Assembly (NCBI RefSeq): GCF_019649055.1
Contig: NW_026570297.1
Location: 124,001-188,000 of the forward strand
DNA from: Paramacrobiotus metropolitanus
Taxonomy: Eukaryota > Tardigrada > Eutardigrada > Parachela > Macrobiotidae
Reading direction: 5' to 3'
DNA: 64,000 nt
A model generated the notes under the pieces. The model did not search any database. It had not been told where the DNA came from and saw nothing but the letters and a program-made list of their open reading frames with translations. Within the stretch, counting starts at the first letter, position 1. Every line of letters starts with the position of its first letter. Positions 10,201 to 20,900 of the stretch are shown piece by piece. Made by a program: the position numbers and the translations under genes.

Positions 10201-10816
10201 TATTTTTTAGTACGAATAAATTATAGTACTCTGTACGTATTTTATCTTGCTAGGTACGCAAGTTATATTTCCAGGCAACTGTAAATACCAAAATAATTTA
10301 TTTGCATTATTATAATAAATTTTCCGGTTGTCACAGACGGTGCTCTGTTTTGCGAAATGGATACTGCTTCTAATCTTTGACAGCGCTCTTGTGGTCGTTC
10401 TCTGGAAACATCGAGTAGCCATTAATGTCTCCGTGAAGATGAGCAAGCGGTGTTCGACGCGCAATGCCAACATCATCGTCCTGGCCAGTCTGACCGTATA
10501 CACGTTGACGCAGCTACCGTATGTCATCCTGGAATGCCTAAAGATGGCCAGCCGGGAGCCATTTAACAGCTTGTCGTTGACCAATGAGCAATTGTCCCAT
10601 GCCGGTTTGTTTGTGGGCATTCTGCAATGGAGTAATTATTCCGTGACATTTTTCGTCTACTTCCTGTCCAGTCCGAAATTTCGCCGGCAATGCCGCGTGC
10701 TGTGGGGCAGCGTAGCCGACCCGGCGCTGGAAGCCAAGAACTCACTGTCGCGATTATTCACGGTAAAATCAATGGCTTCCATTGTGTCCAAGAGCCTGAG
10801 CAACATCCCATCATGA
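7243..10816 (+). CDS. Class A GPCR, four exons (385 aa)
   Basis: Exons 7243-7499, 9579-9737, 9798-10059 and 10337-10816 join in frame to 385 codons plus TGA. The start is the ATG after AGAAATATA. The N-terminus has NGS and NGT glycosylation motifs. Exon 1 holds TM1 and most of TM2 (STSVYIVCIGFGNLCIL). Exon 2 holds the rest of TM2 and most of TM3. Exon 3 opens with FSIERLLVAVRPL, the DRY-type end of TM3 in ER(L) form, then TM4. Exon 4 holds TM5, TM6 (YTLTQLPYVILECLKMA) and TM7 (NYSVTFFVYFLSSPKFR), where VTFFVY stands in place of NPxxY. It resembles FMRFamide/peptide-type receptors, but the ligand is unknown. Intron 1 is 2.1 kb and carries a minisatellite; intron 2 is only 60 bp. The gene at 12364 has the same exon phases. 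Confidence 0.85.
7624..7661 (+). repeat. Stem-loop repeat left of the minisatellite
   Basis: ACAAGAAAC (7624-7632) pairs with GTTTCTTGT (7653-7661) around a GC-rich centre containing GGCTTCGCC, itself a small hairpin. The 24 bp at 7638-7661 recur exactly at 8673-8696 on the other side of the minisatellite. Confidence 0.8.
7869..8640 (+). repeat. 51-bp minisatellite in GPCR intron 1
   Basis: A tandem array of a 51-bp unit beginning GGTAGCTCGGTCACTCGTTC. Four diverged units start at 7869, 7920, 7971 and 8022. A truncated 34-bp unit sits at 8073. Ten nearly identical units run from 8107 to 8616, then a partial unit. The youngest units differ mainly at AGTAGT/AGTAAT and TCGGTC/TCGATC. Because 51 is a multiple of three and the unit lacks stops in several frames, long ORFs run through it on both strands (17-residue repeats such as SSVTRSPNGLCALDSSG on +). 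Degenerate copies continue to about 8890. There are no spacers, so this is not a CRISPR array. Confidence 0.95.
8663..8696 (+). repeat. Stem-loop repeat right of the minisatellite
   Basis: Direct repeat of 7638-7661: 24 identical bases at 8673-8696, preceded by AGAAGCAGGTG in place of the perfect left arm. The minisatellite lies between the two copies, in the first intron of the GPCR gene. Confidence 0.8.
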
Positions 10817-12363
10817 AAAATGTACACCAAAAAATGTTACGTACTATGTATTTTACTGCTCAAATACGGGTAGCTTTTGAATGTAGGATCAGCAACCGGC
10901 AATTTTAGAATAAACTTACGAAAACTTTAAAAAATAACACTGGTGCAGTATTTCCGAATAAGAGGATCTTTACAACTTAGTAAATGCTTCATCCTCTGGC
11001 TTCTAAAAGCTGCGTTATCAACGTTTAATTCTGAGAATTTCCATGTTTATAGTTTATAGTAATAACAATTTCACTTCTTCTGGAGCGATAAGAAGGGATG
11101 TACAGAATACATTTCGATTTGTGCCAGCAGTTAGCAGTATCAGCTTCATTCGTGCATGGCTTCGTTTATGAATTTTCTTGATTGTTTTTCGACTTTGATT
11201 AAATCACATTTCGTTTTGCTCCATATTGTAAACCAATGTTTTAATCATTTGAAGCAATGATTAATTTTGATGTGACGATGAATTTGACGTGGAAAATCGA
11301 AGCCCGTAGGCTCATTGCAGCTGTGGCTAACCGTATAACAAATTCTGCTTGTTGTACTTATATGCTGTACAGTAGTTCATAACTGTGCTCTGTCACGTAA
11401 AAACAAGCGATGTGCATTGACTGAATGAGTCACACAAAATGGTGTCCGTGGGCACAATGACGCCAGCGAAAAGTCGTTCAAAGGAACTGGGAAGTTGGAA
11501 TTTATGCTGCAGTGCAGTTAATGAGATTTTTCAACACTGACCGGCTATCTCGCACAGATTACTGTATTAACAAAACTTCTTTTCTTTAAAATTGGTGATT
11601 GTGCAACAGCTCAAAAGCGAAGCGTAAAAATGCTTGCAAAAGTTTCAGTGTTGCTCCTAACTTCCTACTCTAGGTATATCTTACAGCCATGAAATACGGT
11701 GATGAAGGAATATTTGGAAAGTTGCCCAAACGCTTTTGAAGGGAAATGGCAACCGGTTATAATTAATATAATTTATGTACTTCAGTTTTCCTGAGTTCGT
11801 TAAGTACTTGTTGAATGTCTTGTTAATTATCATTGCTTGTTGAATATTCCCACAAAACGCCCCAATCGGTCCCACCGGCTTCCAGCACAGCTATGGTTTA
11901 GCGTATTTCTGACTCGATGCATATGAGCCAATCTGAATTTTGAGTAATGCGCTTCTGCAGTGAGGGTAATCGGTTGGGTTGACGATTTGAATTTGAAGCT
12001 TATAAATTATGCAGCAAAAACTATAAATTAAGATTTACTGCTGAAAAAGTCTAAATATTAATAACTGGTCTGCGATCGGCACACAATTGCAAGCGTTTCA
12101 CACGCCCGCAGGGCAATCGTGAAAAGCGAAGAAGCATATGGTAACATACCAAGGTCACGTGGAGAACGCGTATATGCCGAGACGGAATCTCGCGCTTACA
12201 ACTACTATCGGACTCAACTGTCTGCTTAAATCCAAACTCTATCTCTTGACTTTTTTCACACTGACCCCATTCGGAAAAGTATAGGGTGCTCGTGATGATA
12301 GATGAAGAGCGATGGTATAACTAATATAACCTGTATTTGCAAAATAATATATCTGCATGCAAA
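10817..12363 (+). other. Intergenic region between two GPCR paralogues
   Basis: 1.5 kb, AT-rich, with no supported gene on either strand. Short ORFs such as the one at 11681-11875 have no recognisable content. Confidence 0.5.
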
Positions 12364-14686
12364 ATGCCGGACAATAAAAGTTGTGATTGGAGCGACGCTG
12401 TGGGTATAGACATCAACGGAACGGGAGTGAATGAAAATGTTGACAATAATTCGACCATCTATGTATACTTGGTACTTTATCCGTTTTTGTTGCTGCTCTG
12501 TACTGTGGGAAGTATTTTCATTATTGCTGCTCGATTAAAAGATGAGACTAGTCGCAAAACATCAACCTCGGTTTATATGATTTGTTCCGCATTTGGATGC
12601 TTGTGCATATTGTAAGTATGCAGGAAAACATAATTATAAGAATGACGTGTGCAGGAAAAAACTGTTAGACTGGTGAAAAAATCTGATTTGAACAAAAAAA
12701 GAAAAACATAATATTGAAAAACGTAATTGTTCTATCAGAAGAATTTACAATGAAACAGCTGCTCCAGCGTATTATTGTACAATCGTGTATAATTACCGTA
12801 TTAACAAGCAGGTATATGAAATCTCTTTATCCATCCCACCGGTGGGTACCGGGCTGGTCCACATATTTTTTGTTGCCTTTTAAAGTGGTTACAACTTGCA
12901 TTTGTAAAGATAAAGAACAGCATATTATACGTAAATCGAAAAATCTACGAAAAAAGACACAAGAGGCAAAATAAAAAATTCTGTTTAAATTACCACAATG
13001 GAAGTGAAACGTCTTTATTTTCAGAGGTTTACATAATTATGCTACGAGTGTAGCTGTTTATCTGGAAATTGGATTTATATAATTATGCTTTGTCAAAACA
13101 TATTTTCTAATGCTAAAATTACGGCTGTAGGTGGTCCACATTACCGGAATACCTCACTCAAGTGATACTAAACGAATACCGAAATGGTACCAACTTTTCC
13201 GACGAAGTGGAAAATGTGATCGACCTGGCTTTGAATTATAAGGGATTTGGAGTTTTCTGGAACGAAGCGGCTATTGAATTCGTGGACTGGTATGCATGTA
13301 TTAATAATAATGCTGATCTCTTTTAATTTTTTTATTATTCATTGTAGACATAAAATACAAAATTATTGTACATCATGAGCAAGGTGTTTAATGTCGCCCC
13401 CAGGCGTCTCTTTCGAACAACTTGTTCTCGTAGTCCGCTTACTGATCTGTTAAGCCAAGGTAGATCTGATTTGCGAATTGCGTATCAAAAGCTCAGAAAT
13501 CTTGCTAAAGTTAAATTTTGTTTATGGAGCTTGACACTATTGTTTTATTGAGAAATGTTTAATTGCGCAAAAATTTGAGTATTTTCTTTCAACAATTCAA
13601 ATTTAGTATTTTCTTTCTTTTCTTTGAGTATATTGAATTTAAATCTGGAATAAATAAAATATTTAGACGTAATACTAATATTACTGTGATTATATTACTG
13701 TTATTGTTACCGTGATTACTGTCACTATGAACCTGTAACGTCTGCTAAAATTCGGTGCTTTTATAGGACACTGATCGTGTTTTCAGTTGAACGTCTGTTG
13801 GTGACGACACAATCGTTATCCGTTGCGCGCGCTATGACAGATTCCTCTGCTTGGCGGCGCACGTTGCTGATCGAAGGCGTCCTGTTAATCCTGGCAGTAT
13901 TATTTGCGGTATCGTATCTGCCGACGTATTACTACTGGCTGCCGTACTCCTCCAATTCCACCGAAGCCATGCAGGAAATTCTACCGCTGCCATTAGGAAG
14001 ATGGCTTACGCTGCAGGGAACAGCCGAAGTTCGTGACCTTTTTTATACCAGTACTAAAACATAACTATTTGAACATGATTATTATTTTAACCATGTACAA
14101 ATAGTTTTAGTATGGGTATTTACCGGCTTCGTTTGGTTAACTTTAAACTGTCTATGAAATTTCGCAGATGGGAATGTGGATCGCCAAATGGTTGCTACTG
14201 CTCATTCTCGACATAGCGTTGCTGTGTGTGGTAATTCGACATCGGCGCAATATAAAGACTACGATGATGTGCAGTATTAAGGAATCGTCGACGCGCACCT
14301 CGAATCTTATCCTGATGGCCAGTGTGGCCCTTTACATGGTCACCCAGTTGCCGAATGTTATCCTGCAGTGCATGCGCATCGCCAGTCGTCCTCCATTCTG
14401 TACACTGCATTTAACCAATACCCACGAGAGCCGTGCCAGGCCCATCGTCAGTATTCTCCATTTGAGTAATTACTCTGTCTCTTTCTTTGTCCTCTATGCG
14501 TCCAGCTCGAAGTTTCGGGAACAATGCCGCATGCTGCATACAAGAGTCGCTCGGACGATCCGGATGACCAATAGTAAAATTTTTACGAGTATGGAGACGC
14601 TCCGTTTAGCAGACAGTCCTAATCGCTCGCCAAGAAATTCAGCGGATAATTTAAAAGCAAACAGGGTTGTGGAGCGGTTTATATAG
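12364..14686 (+). CDS. Class A GPCR, four exons (395 aa)
   Basis: Paralogue of the gene at 7243. Exons 12364-12611, 13131-13289, 13767-14028 and 14168-14686 join to 395 codons plus stop. Exons 2 and 3 have the same lengths as in the paralogue (159 and 262 bp) and all splice phases agree. I chose the ATG of MPDNKSCDW; the reading frame extends upstream only through a TTG. Motifs: TSVYMICSAFGCLCIL (TM2), FSVERLLVTTQSL (TM3 end, ERL for DRY), YMVTQLPNVILQCMRIA (TM6) and NYSVSFFVLYASSSKFR (TM7, modified NPxxY). The exon 3 donor is GTTCGT where the paralogue has GTACGT. An orphan plasma-membrane receptor; the ligand cannot be predicted. Confidence 0.85.
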
Positions 14687-15425
14687 AAAAGCGAATGCCC
14701 GACGTTTTACTACATGTCCATATCCAAAGTTCCTTACCGATCTCATGCTGAAATAAAAGGCCAATATGGACCAGCTGCTGCACCTCGTGGACTATAATCG
14801 CAAGTAGCAGCTGATGGATTCCATCCTTTGGTTTATTTAAAATAAATCAAACTTTCTTGTTGTTCCTACTTAAGCAATCGTTTTAATTAGGTTAGTTCAA
14901 TTTTGATTCTCTGTCGTACCCTATCAGTTGGTGGCTCCATGTTCACAAGAAACACATTTAGGTTCATGCAACATACAGTCTGTAGTTGTACTGAAACAGG
15001 AAACATTCAACTGGAAATACTAAATTTATAAAAAATTAATATGTTGTTGATTTGCCTTCCATTCCGGTCGCGACAAACTGGAGCTCAAGTGTTACCGTTT
15101 TGGTGTTGGTTGGTTTAGGATTTTCTGGGCATGCTATGCTGCAATGAGTTGAATGGCATTGCGGAATCCAGCTCCCGCATAGTCAGGCCATTTTAAATCA
15201 ATAAAATTAATACGGAATCGCTCGTTCTCTCGGTGAAAGTAGAGTTGCAATTTTCTCCACAAGATATTCTGTAATCTTGCCGGGATAAAATGAGAAATTC
15301 AAAGGGTAAATAAATTATGGTGTTATGCATTCAATGCAGTTAGCCGCCGGCTTCCATTTCCGGGGAGCCCATACCGGTTATATGGCATTTGGTAATGTGA
15401 TAATGATGTTCTACTTCCGTTTTAG
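14687..15425 (+). other. Intergenic region between convergent GPCR genes
   Basis: No gene is supported. AATAAA hexamers downstream of the + strand gene (for example in TGAAATAAAAGG near 14750) could serve as poly(A) signals. The - strand GPCR ends at 15426. Confidence 0.4.
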
Positions 15426-16527
15426 TTAAAAGAGCGCTTTCATTACTATCCCACACTTACGAATTCCTTCTCTATACGGTTTGCACAGAAGAAGCATACA
15501 AATCTGCAAATTTTCAAAATTCATGACTATTTTTTTGCGGAGAATACTGGTCACCATACCACATACACAACAGCTTATACGTAATAATAAACAAATCCCT
15601 GGTACTTACCGGCGTGCCAGCGTATGCCATGAAATACAACGTCCTCAGCCACAGTTGAGCCGGCGGATTTTGCTGGTACCAACGGTCAAAGTAAGTCGGA
15701 ATGAGAATCCTCGGTATAAAGCACACAATATACCACACGGACGACAAGAACATTATCCGCGCCATTACCAACCGTTTCTTGTACTGGTTAACGGACGGTA
15801 CAGACCGCGGCTGCTCCTCATTCGGCGCAATGGTCCGTTGGGCTAGACAGCCTCGCATCCCAATGACCCCGGCTAAAACTGCGTACAGCATCAGCACACA
15901 GAACGCCGGCAGGACGCCGATAAATGCCACGAGGAACTGGTGCTGCCGCCGGCTGACCGCTGAGCGTCCCCGCAAACCACACAATCCCCACGGCTGAACA
16001 TGATAGAACTCCATGGACCACGGATCAATAACGGGTACGGTGACGGCCGTGGTTACTATCCAGTTTAACAGACAAGTCGCCACGGCGACCGTTGTTTTCG
16101 ACAAATAGCGCGCGTAAACGTGAGGGCAGATGATCGCCATAATGCGGTTGACGCAGAGGAGCAGCGTGGCATAATTGCCTCCGAAGATGCACAGCATGTT
16201 GATTACGAACATGGTGCGGCAGCCTTTGAGGGAGAGCTGCAAGGTAACAAATGTGTCAGTTACGATAAAAATGGGATGTAGGATGCCGGTCATGAAGAGC
16301 TCAATGGCGAGGAGGTGTAACGCCTGGAGGTGTGATCGCTTGCGTCGGATATCTGGCTGGACGATGATAGATAAAGCTATAAGGATGGTTACCAGAGCTT
16401 CGAAAAAGGAAACAGTCAAATTCACATAAAACCAGGCAGATAAGGTGCTACGGTAGGCGATCCGGGCGGGAAAGGGACTGTCAGATTCGTTTTGATTGCT
16501 ATTCAGAGTGGTATTCATAGTGGTCAA
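15426..16527 (-). CDS. Class A GPCR, two exons (331 aa)
   Basis: Exon 1 is 16527-15610 (306 codons) and exon 2 is 15503-15426 (25 codons plus TAA). The 106-bp intron has donor GTAAGT and acceptor TTTGCAG, phase 0. The N-terminus has N-glycosylation motifs (NTT, NES). TM1-TM3 run to LLLCVNRIMAIICP, where NRI replaces DRY. TM4 contains ATCLLNWIVTTAVTVPVI and TM6 contains IMFLSSVWYIVCFIPRILIP. TM7 spans the splice: YFMAYAGTP then ICMLLLCKPYREGIRKC, giving helix 8. Reading through the intron in frame gives a false C-terminus. It is not close to the + strand GPCRs in sequence or exon plan, so it is a separate receptor type. Ligand unknown. Confidence 0.8.
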
Positions 16528-17963
16528 AAACTCAAAGACGCGAGTAAATTCTCAACAGGTTCGTTATTTACAGTTTACGATAAAAAGCTGCACAGTCTTA
16601 CATCCAATATTTCCAGCTAGGTAATCTGTTTGCAACCGGCTTTAAAGCTCGCATACAAAGTGCACACATTCTGCAGGAATGATGTTTCTTGATCATGTTA
16701 AAAAAAAAGTTGGGCTTTAGTTTTGCGCGCTGTGCCATAGGCTATCAAAACCACCAAAGGTCTGCCATAATACTGACACAGATTGCACCAAAAACGTCTG
16801 CTTTGTATATAATAGGCACTGGAAATGACCGCGTTAAATCGGAATGTTGAAACCGCTCAAATATTGGCAAATTCTAAATTCTATGGTACATTTAGAAAAT
16901 TAATGGAAGAAAATCTGCATATTCATTAAGCTAAGTGGTGGTGGTCCAGCATGTACCCAAACAGGCTAATCCATGCTGTTGGCTTGGGAGCGAGATGTAA
17001 TTAATATAGGATGTTACATTTTAATTAATGTGGTATGTCTCAAATAACAGTTGGATAACCATGGGATCTCCAGTGAGTCTTCTCTTGTGAATATGCCGCC
17101 TATTAATTTGTATACACGAGTACGTATGGAATTCCTGTCTTACACTCCGACTGTACATGTGATATCTAGTTGTCAATTTTTCGCGGAATACACTGCATTG
17201 ATTGTAACGAAAAAGCCTAAGCCAACAGAGGAAAATGAATTACGTAATTCACTGATTGCATGCACTGTACAATACACGGTATGGTAAGCCTAAATCAAGT
17301 ACGTGGGCGCAACATTCGAATGAAAGCCTAAAGCCGCCAGCAATCAAAATGTGGGGTACGAAGTATCCAGTGCCCTTAGTAATTATTAGGTATATCTGAA
17401 TTCTAAGTTACGGTAGGTAATAAATTTTCCATTTCTGTGACTTTAATTAATGATTTTGAGTATCTGAAACGATAGCTCGGAAATTCCCAGTTCAAAGTCT
17501 AGAGCAGAAGTTCTATAAAATATTGATCAAGTTTCATCGAATCCCGAAAAAGACTGCATTGTATCGTTCCAGTGTTCTGGATCTTAGTTTGTTAATGTAA
17601 CCGAATTTATAAATTTTTTTCTGTAGTTATCATAATATCCTTTTAGACAAATTAAAGCATTAGCAGTTTGGAGACCGTAGTAAACTTTAGTAGTTTTACA
17701 CAGCCTACCGACTCTGTATGTTATATTCCATTATATTTTTATTCCATAATATTTTTATTTCGTAAAATGTGCATATCCCAATTGTTTTTGACCGTTTATA
17801 TTAATTTTAATACTCCCAGTTAGACAGATTGACAAACTGTGATGTATCAGGCGTAGCGGCGTTGTAATACTTCAGAAATCAAGCAATTTCAATGTAACAG
17901 TTCACTAGGCACAAATTTGTGTTTCTTTCGTAATAGTGTTCGAAAACCAAAAACACTTTTCGG
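16528..17963 (+). other. Intergenic region between GPCR and TEP gene A
   Basis: No gene is supported; the 78-codon ORF at 17051 matches nothing. Several TTTATT words near 17740-17760 read as AATAAA on - and could be poly(A) signals for TEP gene A, whose stop is at 17964. Confidence 0.4.
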
Positions 17964-20900
17964 TTAGGAAAGACTGTATGAGACCGTCCGTCGTTCTTTG
18001 GGATTGTAATAATCGTAAACCACAATACTCTGGTCTTTAATGTCCGCTACCTTATAAATTCGGTACATAGTTATTTTGAAGCACGTTGGAGATTCTTCCA
18101 GCTGCAAAGCAAAAATAAGATTTGTAACTTCAACACAATGGTGATCAAGCTAGATACGAAACCGTGCCTAACAAGTAAAGATTTTGTCCACCCACCTGAT
18201 CAAAGTACAGATTTAACTTGGTTTCCTTGTTTTCTATTTCGGTTTTGCGTAGAGTGCGAACACTCTTGACTAGTTTTCGAATTTCATCTTCATCAAACTG
18301 ATAACCGGAAAGCGTATTTATTTCAATGACCGCCATGCTACTCTTGCCTTCACGAACGTATCTGCAAGAAAAGACATTAGTTTTGTGGATATAAAATTGA
18401 AAAAGCGCCTTACCTGCTACAAATAGACATGCGTAGATCGGCGTTAGAAGTCGTCTTGGTAACATCAAGGTCAAATGCAACATCTTCAGCCGGTTTGGCG
18501 ACGTAATATGTCCAGCTTAAGTACGTTATCGCCAATCCTCTGCCTTGCGCTTTTAAAGTAACCGATTTTGGTTTATTTTGCAGCTCCACGGTCTGCAGGA
18601 CAACCGAGGAATCTGGGGTAAGCGACACGTTCTTTTTATTTTGGTCGTAGTTAATGTCGATTTGCATGGATGGCGGATTAATGAATGCTTTGGCAAATTC
18701 CGCTAAAGCGGTTAGCCCGACAACGGTATCCTGTAACATACAATCGTATCCTGTAAACTGAACTTGTTAACGAACATAAAGAATTGATGACATTTCATAG
18801 TTGCTAATACATTAGAAGACAAATGCAACTCACAGATATTTAACTAATTAGATTGTTTATTGTTAAACTGCACTTTTAACAACTGGCTGTCCTCGTTACA
18901 ATAGTAATCTTGTTGTCACCTGTGGACAGCATCTCATGGTTTTTGTGCTTGTTAATTGAACATGTATGGTGGAAGCTGCAGTTATCTACGTATAAAGGTC
19001 ACTTTGCGTGCATCGCCTTTTGGTTTCGTACCTGTGTCGATACAAATCCACCTTCAGCGTTTTGCTTGGAGATTAACCAAGAGACAATGGGCAGAGAGGA
19101 TGCGAACTTGTTATTAGCCAAGAACGCCAGGAGTGCATACGCCGTAGCTTCAACATCTTTGGCGTTTGTCGGATAGGAATGTTCAACGTCAGCCCCTTGA
19201 TCGGAAAGAGACGCGACAGTCGCCCAGTAGGCGGCAGAAGTGTTTTTGATCATTTTCTGCTCGAGTAAATCCAGAGCTAACGCGCTTTTACCGCTCTTTG
19301 TTTTTGCCAGAGCGTATGCCGTGATAGCCAAAGTGTACGAATCGTTGGTCAGTGTTGGTAGCCTGGATTCCAAGAAAGCAGTAGCGTTGTCTTTCGAAGC
19401 CGCCAACTGATTCGTTGAATCGTTACCAGACTCTTGATATTGTAGAATCGATAAGAGAGTAAATGCCGTCAAAGCTACTCCCGCAGAAGCCCCACCTTGA
19501 TGCTGTTTGTCTATGACCTTCCCTTTTTCCTCGAACGAACCGCCTTCCTTTTGCTGATGGATTAAAAAGCGTACCGCTGATTGTACAACATCGTCTTCGA
19601 TGATGGGCACAAATTCCGTTGCTTCGGAAAATACTCGAGCAACATAAGCGGTGAGCCATGTCGAGCCAATCGGATCAGCTTTTCCCCAAGCACTGTAGGA
19701 ATTATCAGTGTGACGGTAGGTTAATTCTCGTTGATATCCCAGCTGCATATTGGATACCAGTTTTGATCTCTGAGTTTCGGAAAGCTGATTCAGCTGTTTC
19801 AAGTATTTCGCAACAACCAAGTTCGGTGTGGTTATGGCCATGTTTTGTTCACCGCATCCGGTTGGCAGTCGGATCAGTTTGTCCAGGTTATTCATAGCAG
19901 CACCCAAAATATCGCCGACCACTTTGATTTCTACTTTATCTGACCCGGCGACTTTCCCAGCCGGATCCGAAGGCAGCGTCAGTGGCAGCTCCAGATTGGA
20001 CGATTGACGGAGGTCAACAAAAACTGGTCGACTGTAATACTGCTTCACGCCTTCCGGTTTAACCGGAAGCGTTTTTTCCAGCTGATCCGCAGCGAATGCT
20101 GACCGAGCAGTCACTTTCAGCCTCAAATCGCCAATTTGTTGAGGGATTACGTTGAATGTGGCGGTCACTCCGTCGCCCGGTTTGGCAGTTATATTCTGTT
20201 TCAGCTCACTGGTTGTGTTGTCAGGATTACGGATCTGCAGCTGGACTGTAACTTCCTGTTGCTGTGACATGTAATTGAATACGAGGACTTCTGCCGTTAG
20301 GTTTTCATAGCGCACGATACTGAACGGGAGGTTGAGCACCACAAAAAAGGGTTGGAATACTTTGAGCTGCAGAAAATTTCCTCCATCAGTTAAGCATTTG
20401 ACAGTACTAGTTACCTTGTCGTTTTGACGTAATAGTATCACAAGTACAACTACGCACCTTTGCCGGAATTTGGGTCAGCCCAAGCCCGCTTGTATTACTC
20501 AGACTGAAAGCTGTTATTTTCCAAGTGGTTACTGCATCTGGTACTTTGGATTGTATTTCTGCCGTACCATCCGCACTGCGAAATTTCAACAAGTTTCAGT
20601 TCTTAATGAAACCTTTTATTTCGTGCAAAGATTCCGGTTCCGTAAAAACAATGCGGTTAAGGTAACTTCAGTATTTTAATTTCCACCCTGTAATCATGGA
20701 ATTATTCGCATGAACATACTTGGATGTTGCCGTTTCGAAAAGGAAACTCTGTCGAAAATCTTTTCGGTTTTTTGCTGGAGGTTGCAGGTTATTTGCAGAA
20801 TCCTCATTTTTGGTAAACGATGATGGAAACCTTCCGGGAGATGCCCCACCAACAAAGTCTTCTACCAAAAGTGCAGTTAATAGTTTTCTGTGCTTACTAT

